A stretch of 64,000 nt of DNA from Paraescarpia echinospica (Eukaryota; Annelida; Polychaeta; Sabellida; Siboglinidae): NCBI GenBank assembly GCA_020002185.1, contig CM034534.1, positions 62,862,771-62,926,770 of the forward strand, read 5' to 3'. A program made the position numbers and the translations under genes. A model generated the notes under the pieces. It was not told where the DNA came from. It ran no database searches and saw only the letters and a program-made list of their open reading frames with translations. Shown here piece after piece: positions 1-10,239 of the stretch. Position 1 is the first letter of the stretch, and each line of letters begins with the position of its first letter.

Positions 1-1320
1 TCAGATTAGTGGAGCCACTGATATATTTAGCTTGTCTAGCTGATGTCATGTCCGTGTGCTGGTCACTAGTCTCATAGGAGATGCCGCTGAACGTCTGCAT
101 GGCGTCGTTGATATTTGCATGTGCGTGCATGGAAAGGACCCGTAACAGGCGCCGCTGAGTCACTGTCTTTCCTTTTCCTCGTGTCAGGCATCTATGTGTC
201 TTTGCAGTTCTCATCAGCACTTGCACAATGATGAGATCTGTAGATAGTCTGGCCCAATACATGTCACTGCGCCTCACCACGTGGTATCCTTCTTTACATT
301 TCCGGTGTACATATGGGTGTGTTTCTGGCAGGTTAAGCGTCATCTGCAGGTAGACGTATGCCGGTTTTGCATATAGTATGTGTTGAGATGCTGCGACGTA
401 TGGAAGTATTTCACCTACTGATTGAAGGTGTAATCTCCAGTTGCCTATCTGCTCAGCTTTGACGAATCTTCGTTGTATTGCACCCATAGCACCGTTGTCC
501 ACGTAGTGATAATTTCCTTCGTCTCATACAGTTTACTTTGGATTATCTCTAACACCTTTCCTCTGCTGAAAACTCCTCTTTCGCACATAAGATAGAAGAC
601 ACTGCTACACACACTACAGTCCGTTAGCTATTGTAAAGTCGGTCGTAACCGTATCTGGATGTACAGCTGGTATGCCCTGCGCATCTACCTCAGGATCAGC
701 ACTTGCTATGCTTCCTTCTGGTTCCTCTGCAGTCTCTTTGGTTGGTGCTGGCATGTTGTATGCGTTAGACCCAATAATGATGTTCAGTGCAGCATCTACA
801 AAATGTGATCACGCACAGCTCTAGACACAGCCTTGCCAGACATCTTGTGGCTCACCTTGATACTGGCATATACAACGTCCAGGAGCCCTTGCAGTCCCGA
901 ACCTGCCATCGGATGCCCGATGCTTCCAACGAAACTGATCTCCATGTGAAAAACTACAAGTGTTAAGCACCATGCGCTTGACATCACTGCAATCTGGCTG
1001 TGATCGGATAATTGTCAAGGTTCTCTAGTGCAAGGGCTCGTCTAACGCGATGACTGGAGTAACATGATCTGACGTGACTGATCTGATACAAAGTGCAGCG
1101 TAGAGTAGATACAGGATGGATAACTGGGATCAAGGTCAATCATTGGGAGTAACATTACAAAAGAGTGCCCTGGGTGTTGGCCATGATACAGCATCTGCAC
1201 CGATCCGGACCATGCTGTCTTGGGGAGTGAAGGAATAGGGAGCTCTTCCACAGCACATATAGTTGTGACTTTCGATCTTCAGCAGTCATATGTGCAAGTG
1301 GCAAATAATTGAGAGGTGAC
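1..1320 (-). pseudogene. Broken copy of a repetitive uncharacterised invertebrate gene family
   Basis: Reading the minus strand gives several blocks of plausible protein broken by frame changes. From 523 down to the window edge there are about 174 codons without a stop, including the motifs NWRLHLQSVGEILPY and VVRRSDMYWARLSTDLIIVQ. Upstream, 987-796 encodes FHMEISFVGSIGHPMAGSG and MSGKAVSRAVRD, and 1251-1042 encodes PMIDLDPSYPSCIYSTLHF. I recall these phrases, in this order, from a large family of uncharacterised repetitive proteins in many invertebrate genomes; I know no domain name or function. Joints between blocks need single-base shifts (near 524 and 798) and there are in-frame stops, so this copy is dead. 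It runs off the left edge, so the C-terminal part may be intact outside. Confidence 0.6.
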
Positions 1321-1795
1321 ATTGTTGCAGGCATCTAGAAATACGCAATGTTAATGCGGCCATCTGTAGGAATGTTCAAATCTTACCACCTAACGAACGT
1401 GAAAGAACTAAACAGCGGTATTTATCTAAATCAATGTTTGTGGCGGGGGTCGGTAAATAACAAAGATATAGTTGAGCAAATTGATGCAAACTATGTTTTA
1501 AACGCTGGGTAACTGCCCTTTCTGCCGTATCCTAAATGAGCCTTGAGGCCCTGTTTTATAGTAAATATATGATAAAATGTTGCTACTTGGTAGCCATATT
1601 GGATTTATGCAAATGAGCTACTCACATTTTAATATATTCCAAATGTATATTTGTGTCCAAAACCCCTTTTTAGAAGTAAACATTACTACAATACGTCATC
1701 TGACAGCAAATATATGGCAAGATTTTGATTTATGGCGGCCATATTGAATTCATGATAATTTTACATAGGGCCTATTTGCCATGCAAAGATTTCTT
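1321..1795. other. AT-rich non-coding DNA
   Basis: There is no convincing ORF or repeat structure. It separates the pseudogene from the truncated 5' end of the LINE. The short phrase 'gccatattg' recurs at about 1592 and 1738, but nothing more can be supported. Confidence 0.4.
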
Positions 1796-1960
1796 AGGAC
1801 TTTTAGGGTGGTGTTCTGGGGACCTCATAGAACACCACTGTGCCAAAAGAAATTATGTTGCAGTTTGTTCCAAGTGAAACGTTATAGTTAGTGCCAACAC
1901 ATCTGGAGAAAAGCAGACACCGAGCAGATTCAAGAAGAGCTAGCAACATTTGCTGATGAA

Positions 1961-2272
1961 ATGCAAACCCAACACAATCCAGACACACCTGTGGAAACGC
2001 TTTGGGCATTGCTAACTGCCAAGTGCCAAAACGTACTATCCAACCACGTCCCTACAAGACTGTCCTCCCAACGTTACAACCAACCCTGGGCCAATGGCAC
2101 AATAAGAAACCTGTCACGAAAGAAAAAGAAATACTTCAAGAAGGCCCAGCGTACCAAGAGTGCCAGCGACATGGCAAAATATCGAGAAATAAAAAAGCTG
2201 GCCCAATCAGAGTGCCGAAAGGCGTATTACGGATATATTAACTCCATGATAGGCGAAAACAATAAAAATTAG
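1961..2272 (+). pseudogene. LINE linker region before the RT domain
   Basis: This 103-codon segment encodes the basic, lysine-rich stretch that normally lies between the endonuclease and RT of CR1/jockey elements (motifs NVLSNHVPTRLSSQRYNQPW and KKYFKKAQRTKSASD). The frame is open further upstream to a TAG at 1889, with typical linker residues such as KADTEQIQEEL. It ends at an in-frame TAG (2270-2272); the same frame then continues straight into the RT block, so the stop is a nonsense change rather than a real end. Confidence 0.7.
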
Positions 2273-2395
2273 GGAAATCTAAATAAGTTTTGGTCTTACA
2301 TCAAAAGCAAAAAGAAGGACAACAGCGGAGTAGCCCCACTCACGAAGAATGGCATCGTCCACAGTGACAGCCAGACTAAAGCTGACATTCTTAAT

Positions 2396-3289
2396 ATGCA
2401 GTTCTCATCAGTCTTCACCGACGGAGACACGAACAATGTACTGAGCCTTGGAATGAGCCCATACAGTGACTTTCCACATATCAGAGTATCTGAAGCAGGA
2501 GTAAGAAAACTACTGGAAGCAGTCAAACCCCACAAAGCCACAGGACCTGATGGGATCCCAGCCAGGCTCCTTAAAGACTATGCCGCAGAACTTGCACCAG
2601 TGCTAACACTCATCTACCAGGCATCACTCAACCAAGGTACAGTACCAGCAGACTGGAAGCACGCCTGGGTCATACCAGTATACAAGAAGGGAACAAGAAC
2701 TACTGCTTCAAACTATAGACCCATATCCCTCACGAGCATCTCCTGCAAGACATTGGAACACATCATACACAGTAACCTGATGGACCACTTGGAACAACAC
2801 AACATCCTATCTGACTACCAGCATGGGTTTCGCAAACGTAGGTCCTGTGAAACCCAACTCATCCAAGCTGTCGATGACCTAGCGATGTGCCTCAACGAGG
2901 GTGGCCAGATCGACGCTGTGCTGTTGGATTTCTCAAAGGCGTTTGACAAAGTATCCCACCACCACCTGCCTACCAAACTTCACCATTACGGAGTGCGAGG
3001 GAAGATGTTGGACTGGGTCAAAAGCTTCCTGAGCAGCCGCACCCAGGAAGTCATTCTGGAAGGCAAAAGATCATCGTCGGCTGCAGTGACCTCAGGCGTC
3101 CCACAGGGTTCAGTCCTTGGACCCATCCTCTTCCTTTGCTACATAAATGACCTACCAGACCAAGTGTCCTCTACTGTACGCCTATTTGCCGATGACTGTC
3201 TCCTGTACCGAAACATCAACTCACGAGATGATGCAGATAAACTACAAGATGACATATACAAGCTACAGATGTGGGAAAAAAATGGCTGA
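2396..3289 (+). pseudogene. Reverse transcriptase domain of the LINE, part 1
   Basis: The 297-residue reading carries the RT motifs in order: KPHKATGPDGIPARLLKD (residues 45-61), YRPISLTSI (107-115), LLDFSKAFDKVSHHHL (176-191), SGVPQGSVLGPILF (233-246) and the catalytic LFADDCLLY (263-271). This is the CR1/jockey type of RNA-directed DNA polymerase, which copies the element's RNA at a nicked genomic site. The frame ends early just after the catalytic block, because the A run at 3276-3282 is one base short. The catalytic residues themselves are intact. Confidence 0.85.
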
Positions 3290-3981
3290 TGGAGTTTAAT
3301 CCGGACAAGTGCGAAGTTATCCGAATTACCAACAGAAGGAAGAAGAGAATTGTCAGTGATTACTCTATCCACGGACAACAATTGAAGGTCAATGGAGCCA
3401 AGTACCTTGGAGTAACCATCGACAGGACACTAACATGGAGCGAACATATCAACAACGTGACAAAGAAGGCTAACAACACCAGAGCTTTCCTACAGCGGAA
3501 CATCAGCAGATGTCCACAAGCCATCAAAGCATTATGCTATCAGACGTTCGTTAGACCCATCGTGGAATATGCGTCGACAGCATGGGATCCATCCACAGAA
3601 AAGAACATCAAGGCCGTGGAAAATGTACAACGACAAGCTGCTCGCTTCGTGAAGAGCGACTACCGTCGACGCAGCAGTGTGACAACCATGATCGAAAGCC
3701 TGAAATGGGAGACCCTTGCGAGTAGGCGGGCTAATGCCAAGCTCATAATGCTCTACCGCATCAGGAACAAGTTAGTGGATATAACAACGACTTCACTCAC
3801 CGCCGCTTCAACTCGTACCAGAGGCAACGCATATCGCTACTTCCAGACATTCACCCGCATCGACGCATACAAGCACTCATTCTTTCCAAGCACCATCAAA
3901 TCATGGAACAAATGCACACAACAGCTAGTTAGGGAACAATCACTGGACTCATTTAGACAGCATCTCCTCTCGCCTGCCTAA
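3271..3981 (+). pseudogene. Reverse transcriptase thumb and C-terminus of the LINE, part 2
   Basis: This continues the RT in the next frame after the indel in the A run. It has the hallmark MEFNPDKCEVIRITNRRK followed by KYLGVTIDRTLTWSEHI and the C-terminal VRPIVEYASTAWDP block found in jockey/CR1 proteins. It ends at a TAA at 3979-3981. The start given is only where this frame opens; it is not an independent gene. Confidence 0.85.
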
Positions 3982-4220
3982 AGTAATCTACGCCCACAAA
4001 GGCAAAGCTATAGGCACCCCGACTATAGAGTCTTCTGATCTGTCTAAACGTCACAAAATAAGCAATAGACCCAAACCAACGCTACACCACCCGCTACTTG
4101 CGACGGCCCACCCAAGCTCGACAATACTCTAGCCACATACATGTGGCTGATACAGAGTTCTGAGCTGTACATAAGAAGAAGAAGAAGAAGTGTTTTGTGC
4201 CGTCCACAGTTATATCAAAA

Positions 4221-5075
4221 CTATGATGGCCGAGAAGGGCCATCGCGTTTTTGTGTGGCAACCTGCAGCGCCATAGGGCGATGACGCGATGCGCGATGCG
4301 ATGGGCGATGCGATGAGCGATGCGATGGGCGATGCGATGGACGATGCGCGGTGCGATGCGCGATGCGTTGCGCGATGCGATGGACGATGCGCGATGCGAT
4401 GCGCAGTGCGATGGACGATGCGATGCGATGCGCGATGCGATGCGCGATGCGATGCGCGATGCGATACGCGATGCGATACGCGATGCGCGATGCGATGCGC
4501 GATGCGATGCGCGATGCGATGGTATACATTATAAAGGTGCCGCAATGAGCATTCGTACGCCGAAAACGAGACTTAGGCCATTTTTATTTATTTTTATTAA
4601 ACACATTTCTTTTTGTGTTCAGAGCACGTGATGATGGCTGATGACGCTGACTGTACGTATACGGTTACACATCTAGTTATTGTGCACAAAAGATTATGTG
4701 ATCGTACTTCTAAATATTGTCACGGACATCTACTGGGATTTAATTTAGCCAAACAAAAACGGGTGCCAGGCAGGCAGCCTCTTCGCAAAAACTAGACATG
4801 GGACTGAAATAGGTTACTTTATAACATGAAATATGTACCTATTCAACATTTTATTTGTTAAATAATTATTGTTTCCATCTGGATATCCCTGATCGCAAAT
4901 ATAAACACTATTTTGTGTACCTGCAGACACGATGAACCAGGGATGGTTAAGGTATTTCTCAGTTTAACATTAACCAACAGTTTTGAAGCCTATTTGTTTA
5001 TATTTATTAATTAATGACATAATATCTGTTCAGAATGCAAACATGTTATTTATGCCTTATATAAATTAAAATATA
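4221..5075 (-). mobile_element. Copy A of a hairpin-ended, minisatellite-bearing element
   Basis: Read on the minus strand, the element ends in a short hairpin (4225-4244; arms GATGGCC/GGCCATC with a 6-base loop), preceded by the GCGATG minisatellite and then about 550 bp of unique sequence. The same order occurs on the plus strand at 9.5-10.24 kb (copy C) and, lacking minisatellite and hairpin, at 5.8-6.43 kb (copy B). Shared stretches include GTATACGGTTACA, ACTTCTAAAT and CTGGATATCC. Similarity stops 3-4 bases outside the hairpin. No coding capacity is visible. The layout fits non-autonomous Helentron/HINE elements, but that is inference. It abuts the LINE 3' tail directly. Confidence 0.65.
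4277..4531. repeat. GCGATG minisatellite (10-12-bp units)
   Basis: This is a tandem array of variants of GCGCGATGCGAT, with shorter GATGCGAT units and rare transitions giving GATAC or GATGAG. All six frames are open for long stretches because the unit lacks stops (repetitive MRDAM or HRIAS peptides). These are artefacts of composition, not genes. Confidence 0.95.
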
Positions 5076-5408
5076 AACTTTCCATAATTTATGCTTCTTG
5101 ATTTACTCCTCGGTCCCCAACATTTCTATGTCTGGAAAAAACTGACACATATTCCGTGAGACGATCTTCGATGCAAATGCAGTGATGTTTAATTACTTAA
5201 TCTGGGTTCCGTAGTAGCACATAAAAGCAGCGTTGCGCCGAAATACAAGTATAAATAATGCGGTGTCAATAAATAGGCCCACTCAAATCAGGCTACCAGC
5301 GCTATTGGACCACGTAATAAACAGCCAAAATTGACAGGAAGTTAACTTGTAGTAAGTCTACTAGGAGGTGCACGGTGCACGCGGTGCGTCTACAATTCGA
5401 TTCACTTA

Positions 5409-5640
5409 TGGGTCATCTCAGAACGTCGATGTCCGATATCAGACGAAATTACTTTCATCTTGCCTCAGCCCCCCCCCCCCACCCAACTCAGACGAATTTT
5501 TTTAATATTAATATGATGATACCAGTATAATTAAGAGTGTCGGTCGATGTCCGACGCCAGGTGAAACTGCCTCAGACCCCCGTCCCCCCAACAAAAATAA
5601 TTTCGCTTGATATCGGACATCGATGTTCCGAGATGATCCC
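5409..5640. mobile_element. MITE with about 42-bp terminal inverted repeats, TTA target duplication
   Basis: The left end (5409-5455) and right end (5596-5640) are inverted copies, both containing TCGATGTCCGATATCA; they differ at a few positions. A TTA lies on each side (5406-5408 and 5641-5643). The inside is a C-rich run (5468-5480) and spacer without an ORF. A 3-bp TTA/TWA duplication suggests a PIF/Harbinger relative. Confidence 0.7.
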
Positions 5641-5799
5641 TTAGCAAAAATGAAACTACACTCTAGGAACAACGATTCGCTACCTCGTTTGTGCATTTTA
5701 TATGTAGGTTTGGTAAAATAATTAGAGACAATACTATTTTAGTTTACGATTTAGATATTTTATTATAAACTAAAGACACTAAAGTTTAGTAGGGTCTAA

Positions 5800-6430
5800 C
5801 TGATTATAGTATATATATATATATATATATATTGTTATATTTATGTAAGGCATAATGAACATGACATGTACACCTATGAAAATATATCATGTCATTAATG
5901 AATAAATATTCAAGAAATGTATACTTCAAAGCCCACGGTTAATGTTCAACTGAAAAATGCGTTCAACATCCCTGTTTTTCATGTGTGTAGGTACATAAAT
6001 TATCGTTTATATTTTCGATCAAGGATATTCAGATGAAACCAAAAATGAAATGGGGAGTGATAGAAGAGGTACACACCTCGTGCTATGAAGTCATTCATTT
6101 TTGGTCTCCGGTTTTGGTGAGAGAACCTAGATTACATTCTTTAAAGTGATTGCCCGCATGCCCCCATTTATCTTAGTCTAAACTCAATCGCATTAGGCTT
6201 CATTCTTTAAAGTGATTGCCCGCATGCCCCCATTTATCTTAGTCTAAACTCAATCGCATTAGGCTTCTGTCATAATATTTAGAAGTACAATCACATAATC
6301 TTTTGTGCACAATAATTAGATGTGTAACCGTATACGCACACTCAAAGTCATCAACCATGGACACATGCGTTGAACATAAAAGGCATCCAGTGTTGCCTAA
6401 GGTCACGAATTTGTACAAGCCCAAACAACA
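5800..6430 (+). mobile_element. Copy B of the hairpin-ended element, lacking its terminal part
   Basis: The segment matches copies A and C over several hundred bases (for example GTGTAACCGTATACG at 6319-6333 and the block around 6020-6050) but has neither the minisatellite nor the hairpin end. It also contains an exact tandem duplication (6135-6266). It lies between A and C and has the same orientation as C. Confidence 0.6.
6135..6266. repeat. Perfect 66-bp tandem duplication
   Basis: The segment 6135-6200 is repeated without a mismatch at 6201-6266, so the duplication is recent. It falls inside copy B of the hairpin-ended element; copies A and C have a single unit at this place. Confidence 0.95.
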
Positions 6431-6476
6431 AAGCCAAACCCAAAACACTGGCCTCGGAACATGGTGGATATTTGGT

Positions 6477-6675
6477 GGGTTGAGGCTCTCCAAAACCTCG
6501 ATTTGCACGCCCCCTCTTGAGGCTGGCCAAAACAGCCACATTAAGGCTCTCCAACATCACAATTTGCACACCCATTGAGGCTCGCCTAAATAACTCCATC
6601 TTCAGGCTCTTCAAAAACCTCGATTTGCACCCCCAAAATATCTACATTGAGGCTCTCCACAAGCATGAATTTGAA
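6477..6675. repeat. Composite tandem repeat of about 60 bp, three copies
   Basis: Units of the form TTGAGGCTCTCCAAAA...CGATTTGCACCCC alternate with a shorter TTGAGGCTNGCC unit, giving a composite period near 60 bp. A related stretch (GAGGCTCT...TTTGCACCACCTCTTGAGGC) is present at about 43,675-43,740. Confidence 0.7.
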
Positions 6676-6696
6676 CTCCTCATATATCCCTCTCTG

Positions 6697-6975
6697 TCAG
6701 GGGGTGAAACTGGCCTCGATTCCGATGCTCGATGTCTGATTTGTTTTAAATTTCTCTCGCTGATCCTGCACAGCTCTCTCCACCAGATCGTTCGCTCTCG
6801 TTTTCCACCCTTCTCCCAATCCTTCAAAATCTCTTTTTCCATAGTCTTCCCATCGCAGTCTAGTTTTTCCTCGCCTCCTTTTCCCTTCCTGTCTCTGTGC
6901 ATCTGCTCTCTTTGCCATCCGTTCTTCTCCCATTTTCTCTACAAGCCCTGCCCATCTTAGTTGACTCATGATTAT
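6697..6975 (-). pseudogene. C-terminal remnant of an RTE-type LINE protein
   Basis: The minus-strand frame encodes QLRWAGLVEKMGEERMAKRA, then GKRRRGKTRLRWEDYGKRDF. The order 'RWxGHVxRM... GKRxRGRPxxRWxDxxKRDL' is the typical C-terminal tail of RTE-like reverse transcriptases. No upstream RT core is seen in the adjoining sequence, so only about 90 codons survive. Confidence 0.65.
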
Positions 6976-9490
6976 GCTTGTTCAGAAACAATTGTGTCGA
7001 CTAGTCATATCAAAGACACAATTAACCACAGGCGCAACTACGACCAGATGATGTAAATAAGTAGCATCATTCTAGTCCACTGCTGCAATTTTGGAAGGTG
7101 GTGCTGTTCTAATTATAGCTTCTGATCCAGGGATTATCGTCTCCACAGACGCACCGACTTTGACACATCGTGTAATCCACTTGCCAGACAAGAGATACAA
7201 TTAACCGAAAGTGCTACTTAACCCCCACTTTAGTGCATCGGCACTTCCAGGTGTAAATTACAATTTTGATATACTCGTTTGTGCTGAATCATATAGAAAA
7301 CGACATTGCTCTCTAGTCTAACAAATTCAGTTGTGTTACAGCCGTGTAACATAGCTGTTAAGGTGTATCAGAACGGGACGAGGAAAGGCAAATGTGTTTT
7401 TGGAGGACAATCGTTCAGATGGGACCACCTTGATGATATGTTGCAAGACATGTTGTTGTTGTCTATGGAAGTTCCCATAAAAACCAGGAGTATACACCTC
7501 AACAATAAAATAATAAAAATATTGAATGAGTATTGGATTACATTATTTATTCATTGTAAATACGGAGAAATTACATTATCACATAAGTATGTACGGTATC
7601 AGCGGTATGCATGGTCTATATATATATATATATACAAAAATTACAGTGAAATTACAACTACAGTGAAAACATGATGTATATCAGAAGTATCTTTCTTAGA
7701 AAACTGAACGATGAAATACTACGAGTCTCAAGGAATCATTTCAATCGACGATTATATTAACATACAATAAGTAATATATTGTACACAATTATGAAACACC
7801 GTGCTTCTTTGTGCATATTCGTTAAATTTGTTTGCACCGCACGTTTTAAGAGAAATCATTAACACAGAGTATAGTTGGCACTCATCAAAAACGAACGAGC
7901 GCAAGACGCACAAGCGATACGGTCATACGAGGAAAACCAGACCTGCTGTATTTCTTGCCAGAGATTTATGGTAACGTAGCATTTAAATTAATGTACATTA
8001 ATGCTATGCAATTTGCACACATACGTATAAGGCATTTCAAGTTTACGGTGCATATTTGACGTACATATTTAATAATTGTATTCATCCCAAAGATCCCTAG
8101 CGGAGCGATAGGAACCTTTTTTCAGAATCACAACAGTACCATTAAGCAAACCGATGTATGTACATCATTACAGTATGTAAAATTAAGTGAATATAGTCTA
8201 TGTTATTAAAACATGCAACATATGAGTGAGAGTACATTATGAACAATTAGTATACGGTGAGAAAATTATATTTACAAATGAACAGTGAAGTAGAAAATTA
8301 GCTTCACCTTATTAAACATAGGATACTATAATATTTGTTTGCAAACAACCTCTGTTTAGTTTTAGACAAGGCTATTGTTCTACAGACAACATCGATTTAA
8401 GGAATGTTTTTAAACACAAACATTGATATTGATAATATAGTAGTTGTCTTCCCTAAGTTTGATTGAAACATTTGTACTGTTATACAATGTATGTTATAAC
8501 AATTTACTAGCTTGTGTAAAACGCTATATCTACTGTAGACTACAAAGTCGAAGTCGACAAGGAAGACATCAGACACATGAAGAGGATGTGCAGGAAACCC
8601 CGTGATTGAGGCTGTAGCGGCGTAACCACTGATCTAGTCTTCCAGGGACTTGCACCACGCGTCACTGCTGAAACGCAATACATGTCATAAGTGGCGAACT
8701 TTAACTCGTAAACATGACACAGATAACAATACAGACATTTCCATGCGGTATTTCAAATCCGCGTTGACAATACGATTTTTAAAATATTTTTTAAATAATC
8801 ATACATTTAACATGAGCTTTCTTAGCAATTGTTTGTGATCGTTTCAGTATGTTTAATTAAATTATTGGTCGTCTAAAGAAAATGTGTTGGCCGTTGCACA
8901 TGGTAGAATGAGAAACCAATTGTCCTTCCGGTATTTAACGGCAAATCGTTAACCAATAATTATAGGACACGCCATGTGGATCCACTGCATGTACCGATTC
9001 CTAAAACCAACGTATTATATAAAACCATTAGACGTCGATGTGTTAAGCTATGGAACTATATAACAACAACAATGGATTGTATATATGCACTTGCAACGTC
9101 TAAATGTCAAGAAATTTTTGTGAGTAAATAATGTTAGTGACTTGTATAACTGACATTCATTAATGCATTCAAATGCGTGTATTCGTGACAATAGTATTGC
9201 TGTGATTTGTGTTGCTGACTTCTTTTCTTCAATTGCACAATCTGTTTCTTCTTCTTTTTATTAAATTAGTTTACGAGCACCACGGAATTACACCACTTCG
9301 TGCCGCATGCTATATTGTACAGCATCGTAAATCGCTGCGATTGACAGGCAGTTACACTGTAGCGTATCTACGGTTTGGTAAACTGTGCCTCAGCTATTCG
9401 ATTCACATAACTAAAAAGAAACAATTAAACTGTAGACAGAAAGAAAAACATGTGACGCAAATGACGACTAAATTCAGTTTTTTTCGATGA
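6976..9490. other. AT-rich non-coding DNA
   Basis: No supported gene lies here. Reading frames longer than 60 codons exist (for example 7306-7674, plus) but show no recognisable motif, and the longest contains an (AT)n tract at 7618-7633. Nothing else stands out. Confidence 0.5.
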
Positions 9491-9499
9491 TTTAATGTA

Positions 9500-10239
9500 C
9501 ATTGCTTCTTGTTAAACCGACTTCGAATATTGTAGCTATTAATAATAATTGAAACATAAACTTGGACACAAACAAACAATAAGCGAAAGTTGAAAAAAGT
9601 TGTCGTTTCTTCCCATGTATACAAAATAAGTTTTATATTTTCTACCAAGGATATCCAGACAAAAATAATTTAAAAACTGCAATTTGAGCAGTAGAAGAAG
9701 TACATATATGTCATGTTATGAAATATGTTTGCCCCAGACTTTCGTCACAACATTTAGAAGTACGAACACAACAAATTCTGTGCGCAAACAAATTATATAT
9801 GTAACCGTATACGTACAGCCAGCGTCATCGGCCATCATCACATCCTCTGAACACAAAAAGGAATGCGTTTAATAAAATACAAATGGCTGCCTAAGTCTCG
9901 TTTTCGACGTACGCATGCTCATTACGGCATCTTTATAATTTATACCATCGCATCGCATCGCGCATCGCATCGCATCGCGTATCGCATCGCATATCGCATC
10001 GCGCATCGCATCGCACATCGCGCATCGCGTATCGCATCGCGCATCGCATCGCGCATCGCGTATCGCATCGCATCGCACATCGCGCATCGCATCGCGCATC
10101 GCGTATCGCATCGCGTATCGCATCGCACATCGCGCATTGCATCGCCCATCGCATCGCGTATCGTCCATCGCATCGCGCATCGCCCCATGGCGCTGCAGAT
10201 TGCCACACAAAAACGCGATGGCCCTTTTCGGCCATCATA
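9500..10239 (+). mobile_element. Copy C of the hairpin-ended, minisatellite-bearing element
   Basis: This is inverted relative to copy A and has the same layout: unique arm (shared blocks at 9640-9660 and 9795-9935), minisatellite (9948-10184), then CTGCAGATTGCCACACAAAA and a hairpin at 10217-10236. Similarity with copy A stops about three bases outside the hairpin. The 5' boundary is not sharp. Confidence 0.65.
9948..10184. repeat. CATCGC minisatellite, inverted counterpart of 4277-4531
   Basis: This is a tandem array of ATCGCATCGCGC-type units, the reverse complement of the array in copy A but with a different order of unit variants, so the two arrays have diverged in copy number and order. 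Its long open frames are compositional. Confidence 0.95.

Larger units (their letters stand above)
1800..4192 (+). mobile_element. 5'-truncated non-LTR retrotransposon (CR1/jockey-like LINE)
   Basis: The element keeps the linker upstream of the reverse transcriptase, the whole RT and the C-terminal region, then a short 3' UTR ending in (AAG)n at 4174-4190. The endonuclease is missing, as expected from 5' truncation. One coding frame is traceable from about 1862 to 3981 but carries three lesions: stops at 1889-1891 and 2270-2272, and a one-base loss in the A run at 3276-3282 that splits the RT domain. It is not capable of autonomous transposition. The exact 5' boundary near 1800 is an estimate. 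Confidence 0.85.

Noticed and set aside
4210..4631. Long open frames on both strands encoding MRDAM- or HRIAS-type repeats
   Set aside because: They come from a stop-free 10-12-bp minisatellite that is open in all frames; no start context, splice sites or unique sequence supports coding.
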